Positions 29,004 to 39,048 are shown, numbered from the stretch's first letter. The stretch: 64,000 bases of DNA from Albidovulum sp. (GCA_028823855.1 JAPPFL010000038.1:1-64000); one strand, 5' to 3'. Translations and numbers: made by a program. Notes: a model not told the origin generated them from the sequence alone.

Positions 29004-29657
29004 TTAGCGAGACTTTTCGCCGAGTCGCCGAGAGACGTAGTCGGAAACATTCCTGTTCAAGACTTCCATATGCTCGTCGGTAAAGAAATGACCCGCTCCC
29101 TCGACTGTCTTGTGTGTAATCCTTATGCCCTTTTGTTCGCCCAAGCGAGCGACGAATGCGTCGACATCAGAGGGCGGAACAACGGAGTCCGCGGTTCCGT
29201 TGATAATTAGGCCCGAGGACGGGCAGGGTGCCAAAAACGAGAAGTCGTATAGATTTGCGGGCGGAGCGACGGACACGAAACCCGTGAGTTCAGGACGCCT
29301 CATCAAGAGTTGCATGCCGACCCAGGCGCCAAACGAAAATCCGGCTACCCAGCAATTCTTCGAGTTAGGGTGCTGCGCTTGAAGAAAGTCGAGCGCGGCT
29401 GCGGCATCGGACAATTCTCCGTTTCCGAAGTCGAATTCGCCCTGGCTTCGCCCGACGCCGCGAAAATTGAATCGCAGGACCGCGAAACCCAGCCTGTGGA
29501 AGCAATAGTGCAAGTTGTAGGTCACTTTGTTATTCATAGTACCCCCGTATTGCGGGTGCGGGTGCAATATGACTGCGATATCTGCGTCGATTCGGTTTTG
29601 GGGATGATAACGTCCTTCCAGGCGACCTTCCGGTCCAGTAAAAATGATTTCCGGCAT
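29004..29657 (-). CDS. Alpha/beta hydrolase
   Basis: A 217-aa hydrolase. 'AVILHPHPQYGGTMNNKV' is the oxyanion region, 'VLRFNFRGVGRSQGEFD' follows, and the nucleophile elbow 'VAGFSFGAWVGMQL' has Ser in GFSFG (about residue 103). 'INGTADSVVPPSDV' holds the Asp and 'EGAGHFF' the His. ATG at 29657 is chosen, with GGAGAA 10 bases upstream. This KANL3/Tex30- or CocE-like small hydrolase group is common in proteobacteria and its substrate is unknown. It is convergent with the RatA-like gene. Confidence 0.85.
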   Translation of the reverse strand: MPEIIFTGPEGRLEGRYHPQNRIDADIAVILHPHPQYGGTMNNKVTYNLHYCFHRLGFAVLRFNFRGVGRSQGEFDFGNGELSDAAAALDFLQAQHPNSKNCWVAGFSFGAWVGMQLLMRRPELTGFVSVAPPANLYDFSFLAPCPSSGLIINGTADSVVPPSDVDAFVARLGEQKGIRITHKTVEGAGHFFTDEHMEVLNRNVSDYVSRRLGEKSR

Positions 29658-30070
29658 TGTTGAGAAATTCTCCAATCGCATGAAGTTGCACGGCGAACGC
29701 GACCATAATCAAGTTGCACGTCGATCAACTTGTCACCAGACTTGTGGTCGCAGGAGGAGCTTTGTCAATACCTTGATACCCTCTCGAGCTTCGCTGCAGT
29801 AAAATTGATCGATGCGCGGCAATTGTAAACGGAGTCGCTTTGGCAAAAGGGCGATGCAGCCAAATATAGTAATCTACGAACGCGGCATTCGAAATTTTGT
29901 CGCGGGAGGCGGAATTTCGCTTTGAGTCGTGAATTTGACATGAGCGCCTCGCAAGATTAGCCTGCTTCACCGGTTCGGCGATTTTGCGGATACCGGTATG
30001 AGGAGCGCATGTGTAATTGGCGAACGCGCTTTCTTACGAATGGGCGATTTATACGCACGGCGGATACGAC
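29658..30070. other. Divergent intergenic region before the SUF regulator
   Basis: About 410 bases between the alpha/beta hydrolase start and the Rrf2 regulator. It holds an inverted repeat, CAAGTTG (29710-29716) and CAACTTG (29726-29732), which could be a regulator site for the hydrolase gene. No gene is seen. Confidence 0.4.
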
Positions 30071-30529
30071 ATGAAATTAAGCACCAAGGGGAGATACGCC
30101 ATGGTGGCACTGGCGGATGTCGCTCTTGAGGGCGGCAACGGCCATACTTCGCTCGCGGAAATTTCCAAGCGACAAAATATTTCCTTGCCGTATCTGGAGC
30201 AACTGTTCGTGAAACTGCGTCGCGCGGGGATAGTGGAATCCGTACGTGGCGCAAGCGGGGGCTACAGGCTTGCCAAGGAAGCGGATGAAATCAAGGTCTC
30301 GGACATTCTTGAAGCAGTGGACGAATCTATGGATGCCCTCCAAGCGGGATTCGGGATTTCGGGTACAAATACGGGTACGCGCGCGCAATCCCTGACAAAT
30401 AGGCTTTGGGAAGGCTTATCGGCCCATATCTATGTGTTTCTACACCGCTGCGCATTGTCCGATATAATCGAAAACCGGCTTGCGCCTTGCCCGGCTGTGC
30501 CGAATCTACTGTCGGTTGTCGACGAATAG
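30071..30529 (+). CDS. Rrf2-family regulator of the SUF operon, lacking the IscR cluster cysteines
   Basis: A 152-aa Rrf2 winged-helix protein starting 'MKLSTKGRYAMVALADVAL', with the recognition helix region 'AEISKRQNISLPYLEQLFVKLRRAGIV' and the wing 'SVRGASGGYRLAK'. Where IscR has three Cys that bind a 2Fe-2S cluster, this protein reads 'DALQAGFGISGTNTGTRAQSLTNRLW'; none of the three Cys remains, while the following 'LTNRLWEGLS' helix is conserved. It therefore probably binds DNA without sensing a cluster in the IscR way. ATG at 30071 is chosen on family length. Its stop overlaps the desulfurase GTG start (TAGTG). Confidence 0.9.
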   Translation: MKLSTKGRYAMVALADVALEGGNGHTSLAEISKRQNISLPYLEQLFVKLRRAGIVESVRGASGGYRLAKEADEIKVSDILEAVDESMDALQAGFGISGTNTGTRAQSLTNRLWEGLSAHIYVFLHRCALSDIIENRLAPCPAVPNLLSVVDE

Positions 30530-31575
30530 TGCCAACTCGAATCTATCTAGATTGGAATGCTACGGCACCACTCCGTCCGGAAGCGCGCCGCGCTATGGTC
30601 GCCGCGATGGAAACTCTTGGCAACCCTTCGTCCGTCCATGCCGAAGGTCGAGCGGCGCGCGCCGTGATCGAGCGGGCGCGCTGGCAACTGGCGGCCGCAA
30701 CGCATTCGGACCCCGAAGAAATCGTGTTCACGTCCGGAGCGACCGAAGCCGCCGGCATGGCTCTTGCGGGACGCGCTCTTGACGCTAGCGGTATAGAACA
30801 TCCTGCCGTGCTGGCTTGGACAAACGAGTCGCTCCGCGTGGACCCTCGAGGCATCGTCGAAGTCGAGGACCCAGCGCACGCCACTCTGCAAGCCGCAAAT
30901 GGCGAAACAGGCGTAATTCAAAATCTGCCTAGGGGCATAGCGGTGACCGACGCGACGCAAGCCTTCGGGAAAATCCCTTTTTCGTTCAGAGAACTCGAAC
31001 CGGGATGCGCAATTATTTCTGCTCATAAGATTGGCGGCCCTAAAGGCGTCGGGGCACTGTTGATGGGTGGCAAAGCGCCGATTGCGCCGCTCCTCAAGGG
31101 CGGAGGCCAGGAAACGGGCAGGCGCTCGGGAACCGAAAACGTTGTAGGCATCGCTGGATTCGGCGCCGCGGCCGAAGCGGCGGCGCGGGATTTAAATGAC
31201 GGGACTTGGTGCATAGTGAGGGAACTACGCGATTTTTTAGAGGGCATTCTACTTGAAAGCGCAAGTGGACTAGTATTCTTTGGCAACGAGGCCAATCGAC
31301 TGCCCAATACTTCCTGCTTTGCCGCGGCCGGCTGGAAGGGCGAATCTCAAGTAATAAGATTGGATCTGGATGGGTTCGCGATTTCCTCTGGATCCGCCTG
31401 TTCTTCGGGCAAGGTCGGTCCCAACCAGGTATTGATTTCGATGGGTGTCGATGAGTCGAAGGCGAGTTCTGCGATCAGGATTTCTATTGGCCCCGCAACT
31501 TCTCGCGAGCAAGTGTCGCAATTCGCCTTAAGATGGATTAAATACTACAAGAGACATTGTGAACGTGGCAATTAG
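30529..31575 (+). CDS. Cysteine desulfurase (NifS/IscS-like) of the SUF operon
   Basis: A 348-aa PLP enzyme that removes sulfur from cysteine as a persulfide. It starts at GTG 30529 ('MPTRIYLDWNATAPLRPEA'), overlapping the regulator stop. 'FTSGATEAAGMAL' binds PLP phosphate, the PLP Lys is in 'ISAHKIGGPKGVGALL' and the sulfur-accepting Cys in 'SSGSACSSGKVGPN'. It is shorter than E. coli IscS (404 aa), as are many alphaproteobacterial members. It is the first of two desulfurases in this operon, the other being SufS at 39.8 kb. Confidence 0.92.
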   Translation: MPTRIYLDWNATAPLRPEARRAMVAAMETLGNPSSVHAEGRAARAVIERARWQLAAATHSDPEEIVFTSGATEAAGMALAGRALDASGIEHPAVLAWTNESLRVDPRGIVEVEDPAHATLQAANGETGVIQNLPRGIAVTDATQAFGKIPFSFRELEPGCAIISAHKIGGPKGVGALLMGGKAPIAPLLKGGGQETGRRSGTENVVGIAGFGAAAEAAARDLNDGTWCIVRELRDFLEGILLESASGLVFFGNEANRLPNTSCFAAAGWKGESQVIRLDLDGFAISSGSACSSGKVGPNQVLISMGVDESKASSAIRISIGPATSREQVSQFALRWIKYYKRHCERGN

Positions 31576-31635
31576 AAGAATATTCTAGCCGCATCTAGCC
31601 GTCTTTAATCAGCACGATAACGCAGGAGCGTTGCA

Positions 31636-33150
31636 ATGACCGAAGTACTCAAAATTCGCGAAGGCGTTGACGAGGAAACGATCGCCACGGTCAAATCCGT
31701 AGGCGACCGCTACAAATACGGTTGGCATACGGACATTGAAACCGAGTACGCGCCGAAAGGCCTAGACGAAAATATCGTCAAGCTGATTTCGGGAAAGAAT
31801 TTGGAACCCGAATGGATGACGGCTTGGAGAATGCGCGCCTACCACCGCTGGCTCCAAATGAAGCAGCCAAACTGGGCGATGGTAAACTTTCCACAGATAG
31901 ATTTCCAAGAACAGTATTACTATGCCAAACCGAAAAGCATGGAAATTAAGCCGAAGTCGCTCGACGACGTAGACCCGAAATTGCTTGCGACGTACGAGAA
32001 ACTCGGCATTCCCTTGCGCGAACAAATGATCCTGGCGGGAGTCGAGGATTCCGGAACTGCGGCGGACGCCAGGCAAGTCGCCGTCGACGCGGTATTCGAT
32101 TCGGTTTCGGTTGGCACGACGTTTAGAAAGGAATTGGCCAGCGCCGGTGTAATATTCTGTCCGATATCCGAAGCGATCCAGGAGCATCCCGAGATCGTGA
32201 AAAAGTATCTCGGATCCGTAGTTCCGATATCGGACAATTTTTTCGCGACATTAAACTCGGCCGTTTTTTCCGATGGATCATTCGTATACGTGCCCCCGGG
32301 CGTTCGATGCCCCATGGAATTGTCGACCTATTTTCGAATCAATGCGGAGAACACCGGGCAGTTCGAACGAACTCTCATAATAGCCGACAAAGGATCCTAC
32401 GTCAGCTATCTGGAGGGATGTACAGCGCCGCAGCGCGATACAAATCAGCTTCATGCGGCTGTCGTCGAACTGGTGGCATTGGACGATGCGGAAATAAAGT
32501 ATTCAACTGTCCAGAACTGGTATCCGGGCGACGAAAACGGCAAGGGTGGAATTTATAATTTCGTAACGAAGCGAGCGGATTGCCGGGGCCCGCGGTCGCA
32601 CGTCATGTGGACCCAAGTAGAGACCGGCTCGGCCGTAACCTGGAAATATCCTTCGTGCATTCTCAGAGGCGACGACTCGCAAGGCGAATTCTACTCAATT
32701 GCGATTACAAACAATTGGCAGCAGGCCGATACCGGCACCAAAATGACGCATCTTGGAAAAAACTCTAAGTCGCGGATCGTTTCAAAAGGAATTTCGGCTG
32801 GACGGGCGCAAAACACCTACCGTGGTTTGGTGTCCGTGCATCCCAAGGCTCCGGGCTGCCGGAACTATACACAATGCGACAGCTTGCTGATTGGCAACAA
32901 TTGCGGAGCCCATACGGTTCCGTATATCGAAGTGAAAAACAATTCGTCGAGAGTCGAGCACGAGGCGACAACTTCGAAAGTCGACGATGACCAGTTGTTC
33001 TATTGCAGGCAGCGTGGCATCGGAGAGGAAGAAGCCGTCGCTCTTATAGTTAACGGGTTTTGCAAGGAAGTGCTTCAAGCCTTGCCGATGGAGTTTGCTA
33101 TGGAAGCTCAGCAGCTTGTAGCGATTTCGCTTGAAGGATCCGTGGGTTAA
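31636..33150 (+). CDS. sufB: Fe-S cluster assembly scaffold subunit SufB
   Basis: A 504-aa protein of the SufBCD scaffold. '[19 protein letters not shown]' in the N-terminal helical part and the beta-helix core with '[20 protein letters not shown]', '[22 protein letters not shown]' and '[20 protein letters not shown]' are all as expected, and '[20 protein letters not shown]' matches the C-terminal SufB/SufD domain. Complete. The partner sufC would normally follow directly; here 3.4 kb of mostly decayed DNA lies between. Confidence 0.96.
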   Translation: MTEVLKIREGVDEETIATVKSVGDRYKYGWHTDIETEYAPKGLDENIVKLISGKNLEPEWMTAWRMRAYHRWLQMKQPNWAMVNFPQIDFQEQYYYAKPKSMEIKPKSLDDVDPKLLATYEKLGIPLREQMILAGVEDSGTAADARQVAVDAVFDSVSVGTTFRKELASAGVIFCPISEAIQEHPEIVKKYLGSVVPISDNFFATLNSAVFSDGSFVYVPPGVRCPMELSTYFRINAENTGQFERTLIIADKGSYVSYLEGCTAPQRDTNQLHAAVVELVALDDAEIKYSTVQNWYPGDENGKGGIYNFVTKRADCRGPRSHVMWTQVETGSAVTWKYPSCILRGDDSQGEFYSIAITNNWQQADTGTKMTHLGKNSKSRIVSKGISAGRAQNTYRGLVSVHPKAPGCRNYTQCDSLLIGNNCGAHTVPYIEVKNNSSRVEHEATTSKVDDDQLFYCRQRGIGEEEAVALIVNGFCKEVLQALPMEFAMEAQQLVAISLEGSVG

Positions 33151-33486
33151 CCAATACTTCAATAGTTCGCATGCGGTGGAGGCGGATGCTTCTAGCCGGA
33201 TTCGCTTGGAATCAAGTAGCTTCCAAGAGTGATTTTTTCGAATCGACGCCTTGGCGAGCGGGCCAAGGAATTTGGCAATCCCTGCGTCCGCGCACGTCAG
33301 TTGGATCACAGGCATAGTGAACAGGCGCGCTACAGCTACACAATAGAACTCAACTCTGATTCAGACACGTAAGGGATTTCTTTCAATGAATCGATAATGC
33401 TGGGTACTCGTCCAATTGAAATTCCGGAAACCGCGCGGGTTGATCGAATCTAACATCGATCAGCCGACTGACAGTATCGATTCAGG
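33151..33486. other. Gene-free stretch after sufB
   Basis: About 330 bases with no coding frame, start of the 2.6-kb decayed insert that splits the SUF operon. No terminator hairpin is evident after sufB. Confidence 0.4.
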
Positions 33487-34385
33487 TTAGGGATATTCTT
33501 TGGTACCCCGACCCAAAGCAAACCAATTCCGATTTTTTATATCGGTGCTATCCAACACCGCTTCTAACGAATCTCGGCTACCTGCAACCTGGACTAGGTA
33601 CGTGCGTCCGTCGCCGGCGCCGATTGCGAAGCCCTTTACTCGATGAACTTCGCTAGGCAGTCCACGAAGGATTTCGGCCAGCACAAGCAGTGCGACGGGA
33701 CTCTCTGCCTTCCAGGACCGCGCGTGCAACTCTACGAGGATCCGTCCATACAGATTGAAAACAGTATTTGAATTCGTCAAGAATTACGGATTGAAGAGAG
33801 TGTTTCGACGAGACCCTTTCGAAAACCGTTCGATTCATTGAAGCGACCGGATTCGCACGCTGATGGTGCCGTTCTAGCTCCAATAGCGACTCTGGCGAAA
33901 GCAAGTCGGTTCCATTTCAATCAAGCGAATCGCTACCATGCACTTCTTTCGCGCGCGCCCCGACATACTTGTCTCGTTCCCGGGCCAAATGCTGGATTCC
34001 ATAAACAATCGTGACAACGGCGCTCAGACTGATTTCTGACCAGCCAGCGATACCCGCGTGCGATGCGACCCGGAAGAACGATTCGTTCAGTCTGCGCAGT
34101 CAAAGCGGCACACTAGCCGGCGGAGATTGAACGGCTAGCGCAACCGTTCGTAAGGGAGAGAGTCTGATCGTCTCGTGATTGAGTAAAGGAAGCGTCGACG
34201 TTTTTTGCTCCGAATTCGTTTACAAGAACCGCGACCCGCATTTTTGAATTCACGGCAAGCAACCGGTCGAGTGCCATGGTTTTTTCGGCTCCCAGATACC
34301 CGGCAAGTTCTCTCGACGGTATCCGCCTTCAAGCACCTCGCCTTCGTAAACCACTGCATTGACCGGAGTGGCCTTGAGTGCCATC
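33487..34385 (-). pseudogene. CobW/COG0523-type metal-chaperone GTPase, broken
   Basis: Minus-strand pieces line up as a CobW-type GTPase. Near 34290 is a degraded P-loop 'LAGYLGAEKTM' (normally GxxGxGKT), then 'MRVAVLVNEFGAKNVDASF' and 'LTNGCASRSI', where the family has the Cys-x-Cys-Cys metal motif. A decayed NKxD motif 'NGTDLLSPESLLELE' follows an in-frame TGA at 33921-33923. After a shift the C-terminal domain appears, 'VHRVKGFAIGAG' with 'RTYLVQVAGSRDSLE'. P-loop, metal site and frame are all damaged. The family delivers zinc or cobalt to target enzymes. Confidence 0.7.
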
Positions 34386-34786
34386 GGCTCGATTTCCTAT
34401 GGGTCGTCGGATAGTACCGTCATGTCGGTTTTCTTTACCGCGCGTATCAAACCGATTTCGTCTCCCGTTCCGAGAATATGGGTGGCGTCAAGCGTTATCT
34501 CCCGCTTCGCTTGAGCAACTGTAATTCGGTCGATTTTGCCAAGTACTTAGCCGGATTCGGTCACGCGGTTAACGGCAAACCATGCATGGCTATGCAGGGG
34601 AGGACCTATTTCCCGTCGAGTGGTTTCTTCACGGCCGGCCCGGAGGAGACCATTTCAAACGGCGCATGAAACGAAAAGGCGTGTGGCTTGCCAATTGATC
34701 TCACCTTAGCTGAGACGTGCGCGCCACAGGTTAACCAGTACCACGTATGAAAGCCTCGGTAGACCAGCGCCGAGCGAAGGAAAACA
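34386..34786. other. Decayed DNA upstream of the broken CobW gene
   Basis: On the minus strand a protein-like piece 'ITVAQAKREITLDATHILG' continuing to 'DEIGLIRAVKKTDMTVLSDDP' ends at a stop near 34400. It may be the tail of another decayed gene that preceded the CobW-type gene. The family could not be named. Confidence 0.3.
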
Positions 34787-34920
34787 AATCGACCTTGCTA
34801 GAATATTTTGACTACCACTTCGAAGTATTGACCCGATTGCGTCGGCACCTCCACGCCTACCCTGAAATTCTCCATGATGTAGGCGAGACCGCCGCGTTTG
34901 CCAGAATTTCCAACCAAGTG
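34787..34920 (+). pseudogene. N-terminal scrap of an M20-type amidohydrolase
   Basis: The translated piece 'VLTRLRRHLHAYPEILHDVG' followed by ETAAF matches the start of M20 peptidase/amidohydrolases (R-x-LH-x-PE pattern). Nothing downstream resembles the rest of that family, so only a fragment remains. Confidence 0.4.
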
Positions 34921-35782
34921 AACGCACTGCGCGAGCAGGCGGCACCATTTCATTCCACGAGGATGCGCCGACGGACCACCGAAAATATTTTGAAAATCGT
35001 GAAACCGCGCGGTTCTCATGCGAACACTCCCGCGCCTCGGCAACCAATGACCTCGTCTACGACAACGAAGAAGATGGCCGCGAGCCTTCGTTACCAGTAC
35101 TTGCGCCTTGGTCCCCTTTTGGAGAGATCGACCGTTGTTTCGACCCTTTCGACTATTGGAGGAGAAGAGCACTCGACACACGAGGCCAAGCCGTGAACGC
35201 TTCGCACTAGTTGGCAGAAGACGTCACCGGCGTAATCGCCGAGCTCTTGGTTGGGTCTTTCAAGAAATGTTCCCGATCTAATGGGCATGGTTGTACGCAA
35301 TAGCGATAATCGAGTTTGTGAGTTGGTCCCAATTCGCTCTTGTTGAGTACTACGCAGAATTTTGAGAAAGGAAATGCAGGATATTACGCTTACAGTCCGC
35401 TTTTGCAGGTCCGTTTTTAATAGAACCGGCGTTCTCTGATAACCAAAACCTACTCTGTTAAAATGCAACATGCTAAATAGGGTAATTGCCGCTGTACCAA
35501 TCGATCGTATTTGCAGTGTTAGGGCCATATCTCTGGAAGTGGATAGGCTAAATATAATTGAAATCATGGAAATTTGTTTATATTCAATGCGATGCATCTA
35601 ATTATTAAACTAAAGTTGACGAGTTATATGCAACTTGTTGAATTCACGCCAAATTAACTCTAATGATAAGTTGAATGCTTTTTTGTTTGTTAAAGCCTGC
35701 GAAAAAATATATGCCCTACCACACGCGCGCGGCCAACAGGGCATGGCGCAACCCCGCAAATTATTGAGTAGGATATACTTTC
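34921..35782. other. Gene-free, AT-rich stretch before the cupin gene
   Basis: About 860 bases. A 168-codon minus-strand frame exists (35091-35597), but its composition is not convincing and it has no motif. From about 35500 the DNA is AT-rich; the cupin promoter probably lies in the last 150 bases. No clear -35/-10 pair could be fixed. Confidence 0.35.
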
Positions 35783-36286
35783 ATGCCTGATCCGGTTGTA
35801 AATTTCCAAAATATAGAAGGCTTTTATCGCGAGCCCGAAAAATCCACTCGCTTCGGCGCAACCATTGCAATGGTTGGCAAGCTATTGGGGCTTGAGGGCT
35901 TAGGTTGCAACTATATAACCGTCGAACCAGGTAGGCGTGCTTTTCCGACGCACAATCACCTCGGCAACGACGAGTTGTTCGTAATTCTTGAAGGCGAGGG
36001 CACATACAGGTTCGGCGACGCCAAATATAGCGTGGGACCGGGATGCTGCTGCGCTGCGCCAAGAGGCGGCCCGGACAAGGCGCATCAGCTGATCAATACC
36101 GGGGAATCGACCCTAAAGTACTTGGCGATTTCAACATGCCGGGACCCCGATGTAATTGAATATCCGGATAGCGGAAAATTCGCAGCAGTCGCAATTGCTC
36201 CGGGCGCGGATTTCATGAGTGCGCACTTGAAATTTGTAGGCCGCACCGAAAGCGCCGTTGATTACTTTGACGGCGAGAAAATTTAA
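35783..36286 (+). CDS. Cupin-domain protein
   Basis: A 167-aa protein with one beta-barrel cupin domain. The first cupin motif is 'PTHNHLGNDELFVILEGEG' (His, His and Glu metal ligands) and the second is near 'DKAHQLINTGESTLKYLAIS' (His). The C-terminal extension 'AAVAIAPGADFMSAHLKF' is also seen in cupins of this type. It lies inside the gap between sufB and sufC, in the same direction, and seems to be the only intact gene there. No substrate can be inferred. Confidence 0.85.
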   Translation: MPDPVVNFQNIEGFYREPEKSTRFGATIAMVGKLLGLEGLGCNYITVEPGRRAFPTHNHLGNDELFVILEGEGTYRFGDAKYSVGPGCCCAAPRGGPDKAHQLINTGESTLKYLAISTCRDPDVIEYPDSGKFAAVAIAPGADFMSAHLKFVGRTESAVDYFDGEKI

Positions 36287-36545
36287 CTTTCGATTGCGAG
36301 CGCCGGCATCGATTCAACTGACTCGATTGCTCATTCAATGTGAAGCGAATATAGGCGGTGGGCAGGATTCGTCGCTGCGCCGCGTACAAATTTTCAAAGG
36401 CCAGTATCTGATGGCCGTTGTACCGAGGAGCAATAGCGGTCCAAAAGCGATGGCCGCGTTATTACGTACCTGAATGAGAAATGAGCGCATTGGAGTGCCG
36501 GTCGCTCTTTGGCGGTGCGAAAGCGGTTAGGATTGGAGTATTAAT

Positions 36546-37301
36546 ATGCTGGAAATTAGAGAGTTGCACGCAAAACTTGAAGAAGAAGATAAAGCTATTC
36601 TTAAGGGCGTAAATCTAAATGTCGAAGATGGAGCTGTACATGCAGTGATGGGGCCGAACGGTTCGGGGAAGTCTACGCTGTCTTTCGTGGTCGCGGGACG
36701 CGAGGGCTATGAAGTAACGGAGGGATCCGCGACTCTAGATGGTATCGATTTGCTTGAGCTCGAGCCGGAAGAGCGCGCCGTTGCGGGATTATTCCTTGCA
36801 TTCCAATACCCGGTCGAGATCCCGGGCGTCGGCAATATGAATTTCCTTCGAACCGCATTGAATGCCAAACGGTCCGCACGAGGAGAAACTGAAGTTTCAG
36901 CCGCGCAGTTTCTGCGCCTCATCAAGGCTAAAGCTCGTACACTCAATATTCAAGAAGATCTGCTAAAGCGTCCGATCAACACCGGCTTTTCGGGCGGCGA
37001 AAAGAAACGCAACGAAATCCTACAGATGGCTGTTCTGGAACCGAAAATGTGCATACTCGACGAAACGGACTCGGGCTTGGACGTTGACGCGATGAAACAA
37101 GTCGCCGCCGGAGTAAATGCCCTGAGGGATGCGAGTCGTTCGATTCTAATCATAACTCACTACCAAAGGCTACTTAATCACGTCGAACCCGACAGGGTCC
37201 ATATCATGGTCGACGGTAGAATTGCAAAATCTGGAGGGCGAGAACTCGCTCTTGAAGTCGAAGAAAACGGATATACAGATTTACTTGCGGAGGTCGCCTG
37301 A
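36546..37301 (+). CDS. sufC: Fe-S assembly ATPase SufC
   Basis: A 251-aa ABC-type ATPase that powers the SufBCD scaffold. Walker A is 'GPNGSGKSTLSFVVAG' (about residues 38-53), the SufC-typical 'GLFLAFQYPVEIPGVGN' Q-loop region follows, the signature is 'FSGGEKKRNEILQMA' and Walker B 'MCILDETDSGLDVDAM'. Complete. Its TGA overlaps the sufD ATG (TGATG). Confidence 0.96.
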   Translation: MLEIRELHAKLEEEDKAILKGVNLNVEDGAVHAVMGPNGSGKSTLSFVVAGREGYEVTEGSATLDGIDLLELEPEERAVAGLFLAFQYPVEIPGVGNMNFLRTALNAKRSARGETEVSAAQFLRLIKAKARTLNIQEDLLKRPINTGFSGGEKKRNEILQMAVLEPKMCILDETDSGLDVDAMKQVAAGVNALRDASRSILIITHYQRLLNHVEPDRVHIMVDGRIAKSGGRELALEVEENGYTDLLAEVA

Positions 37302-38551
37302 TGAAACCTGTCGGCAGTGTAGCCGATTCATCAGGCAAAACCGTAGAGTCCTCCTGGGCCCAGGACGCCCGGAACGATGCCGGCAGACGACTTGATTCGA
37401 CGGGACTGCCGAAACGCCGGGACGAGTATTGGAAATTCACAAGGCCTGATGCGCTTATCGAGCCGGTTGGCGAAGTTGACATTCTCGGCAAGGAGACAAG
37501 TTCGGTTTTCCAGGGAATCGACCGCCTCAAAGTCAAATGCGTCGACGGCGAGTTCAATCTTTCAGGCACAGGTCAGCCAAATCTGCAGCTTCAATTGTTG
37601 AAAGAAGCTTTGGGCGATGAATACCACTGGGCGGAGAAAGTATTCGGAGAACTCGAGTCAGATGGCCAGAAACGCGTTCCAAGGCCTTTTGCATCGATGA
37701 ATACGCTGCGAGCGACCGAAGGCCTCGCGCTGCGGGCCTCGGGTTACGTCGCCAATCCGGTTGCAGTTACCTACAATCGCGAATCGCTTTGCTCGGACAC
37801 CTTTGTCCGTCATGTCATAAGGGTCGAAAGCGGAGCCGAACTTACGTTTTTGGAGGCCGGACCGGTTGCCGCGCGATTCAACAAAGTAATCGAAGTTGAA
37901 GTAGAGGATGGCGGTTTGTTTCGGCATGTCTGCATCCAAGGACGAGACCACGGGAGATTGCATGTAAGTCATGTATTTGCAAAGCTCGGCGCTGAAAGTT
38001 CTCTCAAGTCCTTTACTCTGACCGCCAACGGCAAATTGATGCGAAATGAGTTCGTCGTGAACCTGGCGGGAAACTACGGCAGGGCGCACCTTTCCGGAGC
38101 CGCAATTGGCGACGGAGAATTCCATCATGACGATACAGTTTTCGTCGAGCATTCGGGAGTACACTGCGAAAGCCGGCAAGTGTTCAAAAAAGTCTTGCGA
38201 AACGGTGCCAAAGGCGTATTCCAAGGTAAAATACTAGTTAACCCCGGTGCGCAGAAAACTGATGGCTATCAGATCAGCCAAGCGCTTCTGCTGGACGGGG
38301 CAAGCCAATTTTTGGCAAAGCCGGAATTGGAAATCTACGCCGATGACGTAGCATGCTCGCATGGTTCGACGTGCGGCGCAATCGACGAAGACGCTCTTTT
38401 CTACCTGCGGTCCCGCGGAATTCCGCTTTCCGATGCGAAAGACATGCTTATATTGTCGTTTCTGGCCGACGTATTCGACGAGATCGACGACGAAAGGCTG
38501 GCTGCAGGCATTGTCGATCTACTCAGGGACTGGCTTTCGAGACATCGCTGA
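37301..38551 (+). CDS. sufD: Fe-S assembly scaffold subunit SufD
   Basis: A 416-aa partner of SufB. The N-terminus 'GLPKRRDEYWKFTRPDALIE' is typical; the beta-helix core is less conserved, and the C-terminal 'HHDDTVFVEHSGVHCESRQVFK' and 'CSHGSTCGAIDEDALFYLRSRGI' hold the conserved His and Cys used in cluster assembly. Both its start and stop overlap neighbours by one base, so sufC, sufD and the next gene are translationally coupled. Confidence 0.93.
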   Translation: MKPVGSVADSSGKTVESSWAQDARNDAGRRLDSTGLPKRRDEYWKFTRPDALIEPVGEVDILGKETSSVFQGIDRLKVKCVDGEFNLSGTGQPNLQLQLLKEALGDEYHWAEKVFGELESDGQKRVPRPFASMNTLRATEGLALRASGYVANPVAVTYNRESLCSDTFVRHVIRVESGAELTFLEAGPVAARFNKVIEVEVEDGGLFRHVCIQGRDHGRLHVSHVFAKLGAESSLKSFTLTANGKLMRNEFVVNLAGNYGRAHLSGAAIGDGEFHHDDTVFVEHSGVHCESRQVFKKVLRNGAKGVFQGKILVNPGAQKTDGYQISQALLLDGASQFLAKPELEIYADDVACSHGSTCGAIDEDALFYLRSRGIPLSDAKDMLILSFLADVFDEIDDERLAAGIVDLLRDWLSRHR

Positions 38552-39048
38552 TGCTGGTCGCAGCGGAAATTCTGCGAACATATGTGAATCCGCGTCAAGC
38601 AATTCGAAATAAGCTCGGCGATGGAACCGGTGAAGGTCAGGCGCTTGCGTACCTTTTGGCCGCATGCCTGATGCATTTCTGCTCTAGGCTGCCGCAGCTT
38701 TCGAGGGAGTCGGCCAACAATACCGAAGACCTGTCATTCCCGGCGTTGGCATCTGGGCAATTTATCGGCGCAGTACTGGTTGCGCCATTAGCGTTTTATG
38801 CATTGGCGGCGGCGAGCCGACTTATCGGTCGCGCTTTCGGGGGCCGAAGCAACTGGCGCAATTCGCGTATCGCTTTGTTTTGGTCGTTGCTTTCAGCAGC
38901 GCCGCTTGGACTTGTCGCGGGAGCGGCATCAATGCTCCTTCCGCTCGAATTCGCGCCTATAGTGATGAATGTGTTATCGTGGGTCGCCGCCGGAGCCTTT
39001 GCACTCATTTGGGCTATCGGGATACTTGAAGCGGAGAATCCGCCTTAA
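38551..39048 (+). CDS. YIP1-family membrane protein (first of two)
   Basis: A 165-aa integral membrane protein with about four to five helices ('ALAYLLAACLMHF', 'FIGAVLVAPLAFYALAAAS', 'IALFWSLLSAAPLGLVAGAA', 'VLSWVAAGAFALIWAIGIL'). The N-terminus 'ILRTYVNPRQAIRNKL' and the pattern of polar loops fit the YIP1 domain. It starts at the ATG overlapping the sufD stop. YIP1-like pairs between sufD and sufS are known from other alphaproteobacteria; their role in Fe-S assembly is not established. Confidence 0.7.
   Translation: MLVAAEILRTYVNPRQAIRNKLGDGTGEGQALAYLLAACLMHFCSRLPQLSRESANNTEDLSFPALASGQFIGAVLVAPLAFYALAAASRLIGRAFGGRSNWRNSRIALFWSLLSAAPLGLVAGAASMLLPLEFAPIVMNVLSWVAAGAFALIWAIGILEAENPP

Noticed and set aside
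35091-35597. Minus-strand 168-codon frame in the SUF gap
   Set aside because: No motif, irregular composition, AT-rich; surrounded by decayed DNA.
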